A stretch of 64,000 nucleotides of DNA from assembly GCA_963729195.1 (NCBI GenBank), contig CAVSNF010000024.1, positions 310,001 through 374,000 on the forward strand. Reading direction: 5' to 3'. The position numbers were made by a program, and so were the translations under genes. This document shows, piece by piece, positions 17,920-27,971 of this stretch. This DNA is from CAVPTL01 sp963729195 (GTDB lineage Bacteria > Actinomycetota > Thermoleophilia > Gaiellales > JAICJC01). The notes under the pieces were generated by a model. That model worked only from the letters and a program-made list of their open reading frames with translations, was not told the DNA's origin and did not search any database. Each line of letters begins with the position of its first letter. Positions within the stretch are counted from its first letter, which is position 1.

Positions 17920-19138
17920 TTAGCCGCGCAGACCCCTCAGAATGGCGAACCGCTGCTGGGGCTTGCCGTGCACGCCGGTGAAGTCGCCACCGACGTAGAC
18001 GCTGCCCTTGCCGTTCTTGAGTGCCCATACGCCGAGCACACCGGCGGTCGAGCTGAGATCGGGATTCCAGGCCATCAGCGCGCCCTTGGGCGAAAGCATG
18101 AACACCTTGCCGCGCTTGATCCGCTTGGAGTTGCCGTACTCACTCATGGCGACGTTCGGCTTGGGAGCGACGTTGTCGCCGTGCATGCCGAACACGGGAT
18201 AGCCGGCGATGGTGGTGACCGCCTGGCAGTTACCGTCGGTCTTGAAGTACCAGCGCTGCTTACCGCTGTTGGCGTTGTAGGCCAGCGCGGTACCGCCCGG
18301 CCCACCCTCGGCGGCATACAGCCGATGCCCGGTCAGCGTGATGTCCAGGATGATGGCCGAGGGATGGTCGGCCCATCGGCTGATGCGGCCCTTCTTGCGG
18401 GAGACAGCAGCCAGGTTCGGCTGCGGAGTTGCCGTTGACCGAGCTGAACTCGCCGGCGAAGATGACGCGGCCGTTGTGGCGATCGACCACGATGTCGCGC
18501 ACCGAGCCGTTCACCGAAGGCGCCCAGCCGGCCAGCTTCATGTGGCCGTGGTTCAGCACCAGCTTGGCAACCTTGGAGCGCTTCTTGCCGCCCACGGAGC
18601 TGAACGACCCGGAGAAGTAGATGCCGCTGGGCGTCGCCGCAATCCCGCGCACCTGCCCGTTGATCTTGAGATCGCCGATGCGGGGCACGAGCTTTCCGGT
18701 CTTGATCCGGAACGCGGCCAGATTGTGATGCGGCTTGCCGTTGATGCTCGAGAACTGGCCGCCGACGTACAGGTACTTGCCGTTGGGTGAGGGCGTGACC
18801 GCATACACGCGACCGTTCACATTGGGATGGAACGGCAGCAGGCTTCCGGTGGGAGAGACGGCAGCGAGGTGATTACGCGTCACCTGGCGGCCCGAGTGGT
18901 TGGCCATCTTGGTGAAATCCCCGCCCAGGAACACGTGCTTGCCAACCCGCGCCAGGTCATCGACCCGGCCCTCTTCCTTGTTGGCATGCGACCAGTTCGG
19001 TACGACCACCTGCCATGAGGTCACGGCTGTGGTAGCCACATGGGGACGAACGGTAGCTGCACCGGCGGTGCCGGCAAGGGCGGTGAGTGCGACCGTGGCG
19101 GCGACAGCCGGCACGGCGAGCCTCATGGATACACGCAT
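17920..19138 (-). CDS. Secreted beta-propeller repeat protein (one +1 frameshift)
   Basis: About 405 residues. The first 27 form a Sec signal peptide (MRLAVPAVAATVALTALAGTAGA), followed by repeats of about 45 residues with a VGGDF/VGGQFSSING-like motif: VFLGGDFTKM, YLYVGGQFSSINGKP, IYFSGSFSSVGG, VIFAGEFSSVNG, VYVGGDFTGVHGKP. These are DUF5122/delta-60-type blades, typical of secreted propellers. An extra base near 18425 shifts the frame between the fourth and the later blades. No catalytic residues are evident; a role in surface binding is likely but unknown. Divergent from the membrane protein at 19357. Confidence 0.8.
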
Positions 19139-19356
19139 GAATCAAACCTCTCTCGGGAGCGGAATCGGTGGAGCGCGGCGCTGACCTGGGCCAGACCGGC
19201 GTGACGTTACTGACCCCATCGGTCTGTGAACGCCAGTTCTTGCGCGTTTCTCCAAAGTGTTTACAGGCGCTTTACCAAAGCCTGGTGAATAGTCCGCAAA
19301 CAGCGGGATTCCAACGAAACCGGCCGGAGCATCCACTACAGTCGCCAGTCACCTGG

Positions 19357-21417
19357 ATGCGACGCGCCGCCTACGCCATCGGATTCGTTCTCGCCGCAGG
19401 CGCTCTCACCCGTCTTGGGGGCGCCGTATTGCCGGCCCAAGCGGCGATGGTGCTGGCCGGGATCACCGCGCTGGGGGTGCCGGGCTGGGCGCTGCTGCAC
19501 GTCAGCGGCCTGCGAGCGCGGCTGGATACCGTTGCCTGCCTCGGCCTCGCAGTCGTCTCAGGATTGGCCGTGTGGGCCGTGGCGCTGGCCGTGGGAGTGA
19601 TCGTGGGGCTGCCGTTCTCGGCACTGCTGGTGGCGGTCGGGATCGCCTCGATGGCGGGGTTGGCACGCGAGACGCGAGACGCGGCCGGCCCCTCGACTCG
19701 ACATCGGCCTGGCGGTCGCCGGCACCACCGCCGTGATCGTGCTGGCCACCCGCTGGCAGTGGTCGCTGTACGGCGACGAGGTGTTCCACACCGGTCGTAT
19801 CCGCAAGCTGCTGGCGCTCGACCGGCTCTCGCTGGAAGGACTCTCCTCCTACTTCCACGGGCCGCTGCACGCGGGCTACGCGTTTCCGCTGCTGCATGCC
19901 GGCCAGGCCGCGATGACCTCCCTGTCGGGCCTGGACGCGGGCGTGGCCTACCCGAACATGTCGCCGTTCTTCGCCGGCGTGTTCATCCTCGTGTCGTACG
20001 CCGCCGGTCGATCCCTGGGCGGAACCTGGGTTGGTGTCGCCGCAGCGTTGCTGGCGTTCGCCAACTCGATTCCCGTGCACGAGCCGTTCCTGGGGATGAT
20101 GCAGTGGCCCGGGCCGTTTGCCTTCTACGTGCTCACCACGGCCGCGATCGTCGTGTTGGTCGAGCTGATGCGCGCTCCCGACCGGCGCTTGGGGATCGCC
20201 CTGGCGGCGGTGGTGGCCGAGGTCGCGATCATCCATCCCACCTACGCGATCGGGCCGCTCACGATCATCCTGGGCGTCGTGCATCCTGTGCCGATCGGCG
20301 TGGCGATCCGCTGCCGGAGCGGTGATCGCAGCGGCAGTGGTGCTCGGATGGATCTGGTGGGTGGCGCTGCGCGGCGTCCATCGGGCCCCGCCGGCATCAG
20401 GCTCGTGGAAGGTGCCGCAGACACAGCGACTACGTCTTCTTCGGCGATCACGCCATCTCGCTGACCACCCGCAACATCGTCCACGGACAGCTGATGGTCG
20501 AGCTCGCGCTGGTGGCGATGCTGGCGTTGCTGCTGGCATGGAAACGCCGGTACGGACTGGCCGGGGCGATCATGGCCGGACCGCTGGTGCTGGTTGCGCT
20601 GCCCGGCCCGATGGCGGTCTTGAACTCGGCTCGCCGGAGCCAACCAGATGCACCGCATGTGGGCGATCGTGCCGTGGCCGTTCACGCTCGCCTTTGCGCT
20701 CGCGGTGGCGGTTGCGTCGCGTCGCCGCTGGGTGATCCTGGGCGTCTCGGCCGTGCTGCTTTTGGCTGCCGCCGCCGAGCACGCCAACATCGTCAAGCTG
20801 GAGCGCCAACAGTCATGGTTTCCGATGGCCGTGATCGCAGTCGGCATTGATCGTGATCGCGGTCTGGTTCTGGCTTCGGGGCGAGCGGGCAGGCACCGAG
20901 CTGCCGCCTGCGAGCGCGCGCTGGTGGCCGGCGGTGATCGCCGCGGTGCTGGTCTGCGGAGTGCTCGGCGGCTCTGCAGGGACGTATGCCCACGTGCTCA
21001 AACACCGCTACAAGGCGCCCACACCTCGGCCGATTCCGCGCGGCCGTGGTCGACGCGATTCGGCCGATCCCCGGGCAAGGCCACCTGCCGGTGGTGCTGG
21101 GCACCCCCGATCTCTCCTACCGGCTGGTGGGTGCGGCGCCCGTGTACGTCGCCGCGGTGCCCGAGGTGCGAAGCCGAGCCGAGCCGCGCGCCCACCCCGC
21201 GCAGCGCCGCGCCCTGATCCGCGAGTTCCTCGACGAGAGCACCACGCCCGCACGGCGACTCGAGATCGCCCACCACTTCGACACCGACTACGTGGTGCTG
21301 AACAGCCAAGACGGCGTAACCCCGCTGATGCGGATGCTGAACAGCGATCCCAACTACCAGCTGGTCAAGCAGTACGAGGCAGACGGGGTCACCTACGCCG
21401 TGTACAAGCTACGTTGA
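19357..21417 (+). CDS. Large multi-spanning membrane protein, GT-C glycosyltransferase-like (many frameshifts)
   Basis: About 680 residues with ten or more predicted membrane helices. The first outside loop has YGDEVFHTGRIRKLLALD, an acidic pair like the catalytic Asp/Glu of GT-C lipid-linked sugar transferases, and the cytoplasmic or outer C-terminal part ends LRLLEIAHHFDTDYVVLNS and VKQYEADGVTYAVYKL. The composition fits cell-surface sugar transfer. At least six +1 shifts (near 19690, 20310, 20440, 20635, 20850, 21020) break the frame. The stop is five bases before the next small membrane gene, suggesting one operon 19357-23197. Family assignment is tentative. Confidence 0.6.
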
Positions 21418-21421
21418 TGCG

Positions 21422-21834
21422 ATGAACCGGTCGCTGATCCGCCCCGCGGTCGCGGGAGCCACCGCAGCCGCTGTGTGGGCGGCAGCCGAGGTGCCGCTGG
21501 CTCGCGCGCTCGGACACCGGATTCACCGACGTCGGCCTGCTGGGACGCTGCAGCGGGCTCCCGGGGCGGCTGGGCACTGCCGCCGGCGTCGGCATCCACC
21601 TCGCCAACGGGGCCGCCTTTGGAGTGGCGTTTGCCGCACTCGGAGGGCGAGGCGCCCGAGCCGGTTTCGCCGCCGCCGAGATCGAGGGTACGGTGCTGTG
21701 GCCGATGATGCGCATCCTCGACCCGCGAGCACTTCACCAAGCGAGTATTCGCGCAGGAAGTCATCACCCACGGCCTGTTCGGCGTGGTGCTCGGCCTCAC
21801 CATCCCTCGCAGCGCAGCCCGCACGACGTTGTAG
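21422..21834 (+). CDS. Small membrane protein of unknown function (two frameshifts)
   Basis: About 136 residues, with ATG five bases after the preceding stop and stop TAG at 21832-21834, thirteen bases before the ClC gene. Hydrophobic segments are GATAAAVWAAAEVPLARAL, LANGAAFGVAFAALGG and ITHGLFGVVLGLTIP. A single extra base near 21510 and one near 21725 break the frame (SDTGFTDVGLLGRC and REHFTKRVFAQEV are in the shifted parts). I do not recognise a family; similar three- or four-helix proteins occur beside sugar transfer genes. Confidence 0.55.
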
Positions 21835-21846
21835 CATCGCTCCTCG

Positions 21847-23197
21847 ATGACAGACACTCCTCCGGCAGCCCCGACTCCCAGCCCCGCAGAGCTTCTGCGC
21901 AGCCGCAGCTACGTGGTGCTGGTTGTGGTGGGCGGCATCATCGGCGTGCCGATCGCGGCCTTCGCCTACTTCTATCTGAACCAGATCGGCGACGCCCAGA
22001 CGTGGGTGTTCACGACCCTGCCCAACGATCTGGGGTTCGACGGTGAGCCGAGCTGGTGGCCGCTGCTGCCGCTGACGATCAGCGGCGTGCTGGTGGCATT
22101 GACGCTGCAGTACCTGCCCGGCACCGGCGGCCACAAACCGGCCGAGGGCTTCAAGGCATCCGGCGGCCCGGTGCAGCCGATCGAGCTTCCCGGCATCATC
22201 GTGGCCTCGTTTGCCACCCTCAGCCTGGGTGTGGTGCTCGGACCCGAGGCGCCGCTGATCGCAATCGGCAGCGGCGCCGGCGTGCTGGCGATCCATCTGC
22301 TCAAGCGCGATGCTCCCCAGATGGCGGTGGTCGTGATCGGTGCGGCCGGAAGCTTTGCCGCCATCAGCACCTTGCTGGGGTCGCCGCTGGTGGGTGCCTT
22401 TCTGCTGATGGAGGCCGCGGGTATCGGCGGCGGCATGATGAGCGTGGTGATGCTTCCCGGGCTGCTCGCATCGGGTGTCGGGAGCCCTGGTGTTCGTGGG
22501 TCTCAACAACTGGACCGGCGAGGGCACGTTCGGGCTCTCGATCCCCAACATCCCGCCCTTCACCACTCCGACCGTGGCCGAGTTCTTGTGGGCGTTTGGG
22601 ATCGGCCTGGCCGCCGCGTTGGTCGGCACCGCGATCCGCCGCTCAGCGCTGTTCCTGCAGCCGATCGTCGAGCGCAGGATGTTGTTGCTGTTGCCGGTCG
22701 TCGGCTTCGTGATCGGGTCGATGGCGGTGATCTTCGGGGCGTTCACGGATCATCCGTCGTCAGAGGTGCTGTTCTCCGGTCAGGACGCGCTGCCCGGCCT
22801 GATCGACGGCGCCGCCGCCTGGTCGGTGGGCGCGCTGATACTGCTGGTGATCTGCAAGGGCACTGCCTACAGCTTCGCGCTCAGCGGCTTCCGCGGCGGC
22901 CCGGTGTTCCCCGGCATGTTCATCGGCGCAGCGGGCGGCATCGCCCTCTCGCATCTTCCCGGCCTGCCCATGATCGCCGGCGCCGCCATGGGAATCGGCG
23001 CGATGACCGCGGTCATGCTCAGGCTGCCGCTCACCGCGGTGCTCCTGGCGACGCTCTTTCTGAGCGCCGACGGGCTTGCACTGACCCCGCTCGTGGTGGT
23101 CGCGGTGGTGGTGGGGTATTTGGCGGCGGCACAGCTCGAGCCGGCCCCGCCCAAGCCCGAGGCAACTCCCGCCCCACCGGCGGCCAGTCCGGCGTAA
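21847..23197 (+). CDS. ClC-type chloride channel/transporter (one +1 frameshift)
   Basis: About 450 residues and roughly ten helices. The chloride-selectivity region reads GVVLGPEAPLIAIG, where the gating Glu of the GxEGP family is kept but the first residue is Pro rather than Lys or Arg; further family motifs are ISTLLGSPLVGAF and SGFRGGPVFPGMFIGAA. It moves chloride, perhaps in exchange for protons. One extra G at about 22478 (TCGGGAG for TCGGAG) splits the frame between helices. The C-terminal tail is Pro/Ala rich; no CBS domains. Downstream end faces the 23218 gene. Confidence 0.9.
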
Positions 23198-23213
23198 CCC
23201 CTCCAGTGAGGGG
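23198..23213. terminator. Short GC hairpin between convergent genes
   Basis: CCCCT and AGGGG around a six-base loop, immediately after the ClC stop and before the stop of the minus-strand membrane gene. A two-way terminator is plausible but the stem is short and no T-run follows. Confidence 0.35.
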
Positions 23214-23217
23214 ATAG

Positions 23218-23710
23218 CTACCGGCGGATCTCCACCATCAGCACCCAGGCGTTGGTGATCGCCACCGCGAACGCCAACACCACCGCGGGGCCGAGCCAGT
23301 ACAACCCCCCGCCGGTGCCCACCAGCAGACTGAGTCCACAGATCAAGAACGGGACGGTGGCAACCTGGCTGAGGACGGTGCGCAGGCGATAGTGGGACAC
23401 CCACTCGTCGGGCGCCCGCGGTTGCCGGCTCGCTCGCACCGCCGCGAACCAGACAACGCCGCTCACGACCAGGATCTCGGCACCCAGGAGCGCGGCCCGC
23501 TGATCGGGGATCAGCCCCAGCGTCGCCACCAGCAGCACGTTCACGAGAAACGCGAGCGTCTCCATCGCCCGGCCTGGCAACGGCGGGTACTTGAGGATGT
23601 ACTCGAGGTTGATCGACACCGCCACGAACAGCAAGCCGGTAAGCGCAGCCGACGGCGCCCGCCTCCGCGACGAAGAAGTCAGTCCAGGCCGAGGCCGCGT
23701 ATCCGCTCAC
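23218..23710 (-). CDS. Four-helix membrane protein (one frameshift)
   Basis: About 163 residues from GTG 23710 (SGYAASAWTDFFVAEAGA). Helices: LLFVAVSINLEYIL, METLAFLVNVLLVATLGL, LLGAEILVVSGVVWFAAV, VPFLICGLSLLVGTG and VVLAFAVAITNAWVLMV. An extra base near 23655 breaks the frame between GAVGCA and ALTGLLFVAV. The WTDFF...AALTGLLFVAVSINL block is shared by a common actinobacterial family sometimes named a modulator of FtsH, but that function is not supported here. Convergent with the ClC gene. Confidence 0.6.
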
Positions 23711-23781
23711 GCGCGCATCATCACAGTTCACCCCTGGGGCGACAAGTGCCGTAACGTTTTCGGGACGGCACTTCGTGGAGA

Positions 23782-25003
23782 ATGGTGGTGATGCAGACGT
23801 CAGGCCGAATGATCGTGCGACTCGCGGTGATCGCGTGGGTGGTCACGCTGCTGTTCGAGGTCGGGCTGTTTGGGTTCGGGTATGCCAATGCCGTCGGCGA
23901 TCCGCTCCAGCACGACTCGACGGCGAACCTGCTGTCGTCAGCCGTTGCCGCGATCCTGGTATTCCAAAGCATGGCCACGATCGGCGTGCTGATCGTCCGC
24001 CGCGATCCGCAAAACCGTGTTGGCTGGCTGTTCTGTGCTGCGCCACTGCTGATGATGGCCGGAAACTTCTTCTCCACGTACGGGGAGTACGCACTCAATA
24101 CGAACCCGGGGGCGCTGCCGGGCGGCGATTATGCCGCGCAGCTGAACTGGCTGTGGATCTACGGGATGACGCTGTTTGCCTCCTACGTGGTGCTGCTGTT
24201 TCCCGACGGCCGCCTGCTGACCCGGCGCTGGCGTCCGGTCGCGTGGCTCGGCGCCGCGTCACTCGGCTGCCTGTGGGTCGGCGTGATGTTCGCGCCCGGC
24301 CACCTCGACCCTCCACTCTCGCGATTCCGAAATCCGCTCGGCATCGACGGTGCTCGAGTATCTGTTGGCAGCGGGCCTGCTGGTGCCGGTGGTGATGGTG
24401 CTGGGGATCGTCTCGGGGGTGCTGCGATACCGGCGAGGTGGGCCCGTGGAGCGCCTGCAGATCCGCTGGTTTCTGACCGCTGTGATCGTGTTTGCAGTGT
24501 GCGTCGTCGCAAGTGCCGTGCTGAGTGCCGCCACCGGTATCGAGACTCCCGACGCGGTCTTTTTGACGCTGCTTTTGATGGTGCCGGTGTCGGTCGGCGT
24601 GGCGATCCTGCGCTATCGCCTGTACGAGATCGACGTGCTGATCCGAAAGACGCTGGTGTACGCCGGGCTGGTGGCATCACTGGCGGTGGTGTATCTGGCC
24701 GGGATCTCGGTTCTCGGCTGGGCGTTTCGGTCACTCACGGGCCAGTCTGGGGCGCTTGCGGTGACGCTCTCGACACTCGCCGTGGCCGCGGCGTTCCAAC
24801 CGCTGCGCGGGCGGATCCAGCGCGCGGTCGACCACCGGTTCTACCGGCGGACGTACGACGCGGCTCAGATCCTCGATGCATTCACGGGCAAGTTGCGAGA
24901 AGAGATCGAGCTGGACAATCTTCACGGTGAGGTGCTGCGAGCAGTGCATTCGACTGTCCAGCCGCGCCACGCGAGCCTCTGGCTGCGCCCGAAGGACACC
25001 TGA
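23782..25003 (+). CDS. Membrane sensor-like protein without a kinase domain (one frameshift)
   Basis: About 407 residues. Seven or eight membrane helices (VIAWVVTLLFEVGLFGF, LLSSAVAAILVFQSMATIGVLIV, WLFCAAPLLMMAGNFF, LVPVVMVLGIVSGVL, FLTAVIVFAVCVVAS, VYAGLVASLAVVYLAGI) are followed by a linker YRLYEIDVLIRKTLVY, as in the membrane part of actinobacterial NarL-type sensor kinases, then RRTYDAAQILDAFTGKLREEIELDNLHGEVL and a short tail ending WLRPKD. No GAF, HisKA or ATPase domain follows. One extra base near 24345. A truncated or stand-alone sensor is the best reading. Confidence 0.7.
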
Positions 25004-25086
25004 GAGAAACTGTCAAGAGGGGGTCTCCCTCAAGGATGTGACGGTCGATACAGATCCCAGGCTCCGCCACGCGGGGCGGATGTCCA

Positions 25087-26001
25087 ATGAGGGGGGAACT
25101 GTTGAGATCAAGAATGCGGATCTGCGCTGGGCTGTCGGTGGTCCTGGTAGCGGGACTGATCGGCCCGGCCGCGGCGGGAGCGAGTGTGGCCAGAGGATTG
25201 ACCTTCACACCGCCCGCACCTGACGCGTTTGACTTCGGATCGGTTGCGGCCGGCCAGACGTCGTCGCAGGTATTCACGTTGACCTCGGGGCGATGGGATC
25301 GCTTTACCGGCAGGCTCAAGATCAGCCTGTCCGGGTCGGCAGCGTTCTCCGTCACCTCCGACGGATGTACCGGCAAGTTCCTGACGCCGTGGCATCCAGC
25401 CTGCCAGGTGACGGTGCAGTACGCACCGACGGCGGGTGGACAGAGCGACGTCGCAACGCTCTCGGCGGCCGGCATGCACTGGTCGTGGTGGCATCGATGG
25501 CACCGGCACGGGCTTAACACCGGCGTGACCCTCACGGGTACGAGCACCGGTGCGAGCACCGGCGGCACCGGTGGCACCGGCGGCGGACGGGTGGCGACCG
25601 GCGGGACCGGTGGCGTCGGCTCCACAGGGCCGGCCAACCTGCAGGTCACTCCAGGCACGCTCACCAGCACGTCGGCAGGCACCAACTCCTACAGCTTCGA
25701 CTTCGGGCAGATCAAGACGCTGGCCACGACGTTCACCGTCAAGAACGCCGGCGGAACGGCTTCGCTGCCCCTCGTCCTCAACGGCTGGGCAGATGGTGGA
25801 TACGCGCTCTCGAATGACACCTGCAGCGGACAGGCGCTCGCGCCCAACGCCAGCTGCACGTTCACCGAGACGTGGACAGCAAACAGCGACCCGATGTGCG
25901 ATGCAGTCGGGACGCCGGTGGGACTCGACCCCGCGATCGGCTCGGCGGACGAATCCACCACGTACGTACAGATGGCGCTCGCCGCCAAGTGCGGCCGCTA
26001 G
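25087..26001 (+). CDS. Secreted Ig-like (choice-of-anchor type) protein
   Basis: A 304-residue exported protein. The N-terminal segment ICAGLSVVLVAGLIGPAAAGA is a signal peptide. Two Ig-like beta-sandwich repeats follow (about 45-145 and 190-300): each has a DFG(S/Q)V/I...T..FTL/FTV strand and a disulfide-like Cys pair (DGCTGK...PACQV and DTCSGQ...ASCTF). They are joined by a Thr-Gly-rich linker (TGTSTGASTGGTGGTGGG...). This is the ASPM/SPD-2/Hydin-type repeat seen in surface proteins. No anchor sequence is seen at the C-terminus. Start: ATG 25087 has GGGGG upstream but ATGs six to ten codons later are possible. Confidence 0.78.
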   Translation: MRGELLRSRMRICAGLSVVLVAGLIGPAAAGASVARGLTFTPPAPDAFDFGSVAAGQTSSQVFTLTSGRWDRFTGRLKISLSGSAAFSVTSDGCTGKFLTPWHPACQVTVQYAPTAGGQSDVATLSAAGMHWSWWHRWHRHGLNTGVTLTGTSTGASTGGTGGTGGGRVATGGTGGVGSTGPANLQVTPGTLTSTSAGTNSYSFDFGQIKTLATTFTVKNAGGTASLPLVLNGWADGGYALSNDTCSGQALAPNASCTFTETWTANSDPMCDAVGTPVGLDPAIGSADESTTYVQMALAAKCGR

Positions 26002-26013
26002 CACCACCACGTG

Positions 26014-26038
26014 GCGTCGCCCCTCCGGGGGCGGCGCC
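26014..26038 (+). terminator. GC-rich hairpin after the Ig-like gene
   Basis: CGCCCC-TCC-GGGGGCG twelve or so bases after the stop at 26001, followed by a G/T-rich run (TTCGTTGTTGTTC). Looks like a rho-independent terminator, though with interrupted T's. Confidence 0.5.
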
Positions 26039-26254
26039 GCGTTCGTTGTTGTTCGGCATGATGGCGAGCGCCGAACAGACCCCACCGTGCCTCCCGGTGC
26101 GTCCCCTCGTCGCCCCGGGAAGCACGGCTACCCCTTCGCTCACAGTAGGAGCACGGCGCGGACTCGACTGCCTCGACGTTGACGCTGCGAACGTCACCGC
26201 CGACACACACGCGGAGGTGACCGGAGAGCGGATTTCCTCGTGTAGGCTCACGGC

Positions 26255-26533
26255 GTGTTTGACAAGCGGTCACTGCGGGTGCTGGCACAGTTCTTCGAGC
26301 GGTTCGAAGAGCTGCGGGGAAGCGGCCGGGTGGATGTCGTTTTGCGCTCCACCGGCGTGGACGAGGGCGTCACCCAGACGACCGTGATCGACGACACGAT
26401 GGTGCTGATCGAGTTCGGCGACGGCCACGCCCGGTTCGTCCCCATGGAAGAGATCACGCAGTTGGTTGTGTGGGAGGACGAGAAGACCGAGTTCGGCTTC
26501 AGCATCGGCAGCCAGGTGCCGCCGGAGGGCTAG
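26255..26533 (+). CDS. Small acidic protein of unknown function
   Basis: A 92-residue soluble protein starting at GTG 26255. It has an N-terminal helix (LRVLAQFFERFEELRG), then strands VDVVLRSTGVDEGV, TTVIDDTMVLIEFGDGHARFVP and EEITQLVVWEDEKTEFGFSIG. This looks like a small all-beta or alpha/beta fold, but I do not recognise it. It converges with and overlaps the end of the 26499-26858 membrane gene by 35 bases. Its upstream 250 bases contain no gene, and apart from the hairpin described at 26014-26038 I see nothing there. Confidence 0.65.
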   Translation: MFDKRSLRVLAQFFERFEELRGSGRVDVVLRSTGVDEGVTQTTVIDDTMVLIEFGDGHARFVPMEEITQLVVWEDEKTEFGFSIGSQVPPEG

Positions 26534-26858
26534 ACTTCGCGTCGGCTTCACGTCGGCGCGACTGCACCACCTGGTCGATCGTGACCGCGCCGCTGACCGC
26601 GTTGACAGCTCCCATCCACGCGAACATCGCACCGACCGCCGCGTTGAGGGCGTCAGGCGGGGAGTAATGCATCGCGGCAACGGCGAGCACCAGGCCACCG
26701 ACCGCCAGGATCACCGCCCACGACCACGCGGCGATCCGAGCCGCCCGGGTCGGGTGCTGCGCCCGGCGGAGAATCACCGCCGCGATCAGCGCGCCGAACG
26801 CTGCTCCGAGAGCACCGGTGAATCCGGCCAGTCCGATGAGGGCACCAATCATGTCCAT
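26499..26858 (-). CDS. Small four-helix membrane protein
   Basis: A 119-residue protein from ATG 26858. Helices: MIGALIGLAGFTGALGAAFGALIAAVIL, IAAWSWAVILAVGGLVLAVAAM and AMFAWMGAVNAVSGAVTI, with an Arg-rich tail (QSRRREADAK). Upstream open sequence to 26918 lacks a binding site. Not recognised. It overlaps the end of the preceding plus-strand gene. Confidence 0.6.
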   Translation of the reverse strand: MDMIGALIGLAGFTGALGAAFGALIAAVILRRAQHPTRAARIAAWSWAVILAVGGLVLAVAAMHYSPPDALNAAVGAMFAWMGAVNAVSGAVTIDQVVQSRRREADAKSSPPAAPGCRC

Positions 26859-26968
26859 AGGCAAGTCTGCAGCGGGGCCACCCAGCCCGCGTCGGGGGTA
26901 TCCCCACCGTTTGACCACCGGCCGAGTTCTGCTCAGAGTTGTAGACTATGCAATTCTAGGTATTATGG

Positions 26969-27388
26969 ATGAACATGTCGCAGAGAATCGCCGTCATCGT
27001 CGTGCTGCTCGTGGGTCTCGCCACCGCGTTTGTGCTGCTGCGATCGGGAGCCTCGAAGATGGTGGTCGATGCTCCCATGCCGCCTCGCGCGCTGTATCTG
27101 CTATGGGCAGCGTTTGCGACCGTGTGGATCACGATCGCTGCGGCATGGTTCGTCTCAACACTCTGCGCTCGCCCGCGCCGAGCGAACGCGGTGCGCTCCT
27201 CAGCTGTGTTGGTCGTTTGCACGCTGGCATTGCTCTGCGTCGGGGAAGTGGCCGCCTACGTGGGCAAGCACCCCAATAGCCCCTCCTCGCACTGGTACGC
27301 CATCGGGGTGTTCTTCATCGGCGTGGCGGTGATTGCGGTGCTCGGGAAATGGGCCGAGCGGTTACTGGTTCGACCGGCGACTGCGTAG
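26969..27388 (+). CDS. Small membrane protein, about four helices
   Basis: A 139-residue protein from ATG 26969 (second ATG two codons later). Hydrophobic segments: RIAVIVVLLVGLATAFVLL, ALYLLWAAFATVWITIAAAWFV, VLVVCTLALLCVGEVAAYV, YAIGVFFIGVAVIAVLGKW. No family recognised. The 110 bases upstream are unusually AT-rich for this window (GTAGACTATGCAATTC and GGTATTATG), likely its promoter region. It overlaps the convergent gene 27362-27580 by 27 bases. Confidence 0.65.
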   Translation: MNMSQRIAVIVVLLVGLATAFVLLRSGASKMVVDAPMPPRALYLLWAAFATVWITIAAAWFVSTLCARPRRANAVRSSAVLVVCTLALLCVGEVAAYVGKHPNSPSSHWYAIGVFFIGVAVIAVLGKWAERLLVRPATA

Positions 27389-27580
27389 TCGCATCGCCTC
27401 CAGAAAGCCGAGTGCGGCGCCCGCAAGCGCGGCCAGCAACACGCTCACCGGGTTGAAATTCCCGCTGCGGATCAGATCGACCACTGTGAATCCGATGGCC
27501 AGCAGGATCGCAAGCCCGATTCCGGACTTGATGCCGTATGCCAATGGTGAGTCGGTCTCGCGATTGGGGAGCAGCAACAT
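27362..27580 (-). CDS. Small two-helix membrane protein
   Basis: A 72-residue protein from ATG 27580. Two helices, YGIKSGIGLAILLAIGFTVV and VSVLLAALAGAALGFLEAM, with an Arg-rich C-terminus (RLRSRRSNQ). Not recognised. Convergent overlap with the preceding gene argues that at least one of the two ends is approximate. Confidence 0.6.
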   Translation of the reverse strand: MLLLPNRETDSPLAYGIKSGIGLAILLAIGFTVVDLIRSGNFNPVSVLLAALAGAALGFLEAMRLRSRRSNQ

Positions 27581-27652
27581 GGATCGACTCTACCCGGACC
27601 GGCAGCGAAGCACGCCACGGTATACGATCGCGAGATCAACCAGGAGGGTGGC

Positions 27653-27937
27653 ATGGGACTCGCACGCGTAGTCGGATTTGACGGCGTCACCAAGAGCCGG
27701 ATCGAGGAGTTGCGCAAGGAGATCGGCGAGGGCGGGCGGCCGGACGAAGTGCCGGCAACCGAGATCCTCATCCTTCACGACGAGGAGGGCGAGAAGTCAC
27801 TCGCGATCGTGTTCTTCGACAACGAAGCGGACTACCAGCGCGGCGACGCGGCACTCAGCGCGATGCCCGCCGGCGACACTCCGGGGAGCCGCACGTCGGT
27901 CACGAAGTACACCGTCGCAATCCGCATGCAAGCCTGA
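27653..27937 (+). CDS. Conserved-looking small protein with alpha/beta fold
   Basis: A 94-residue soluble protein with a strong AGGAGG site six bases before ATG 27653. It alternates ARVVGFDGVT, helix KSRIEELRKEI, strand TEILILHDEEGEKSLAIVFFDNEADY, helix RGDAALSAM and strand SVTKYTVAIRM: a ferredoxin-like order (dimeric alpha/beta barrel) as in antibiotic-biosynthesis monooxygenase-like proteins. I cannot assign a substrate. Faces the DUF3237 gene. Confidence 0.75.
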   Translation: MGLARVVGFDGVTKSRIEELRKEIGEGGRPDEVPATEILILHDEEGEKSLAIVFFDNEADYQRGDAALSAMPAGDTPGSRTSVTKYTVAIRMQA

Positions 27938-27971
27938 GCGAGAGCGAACTCGGCGCGTTCCGAGACGCAGA

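Noticed and set aside
26002..26254. Small gene in the gap after the Ig-like gene
   Set aside because: Open frames there lack a binding site or protein-like composition; only the hairpin is supported.
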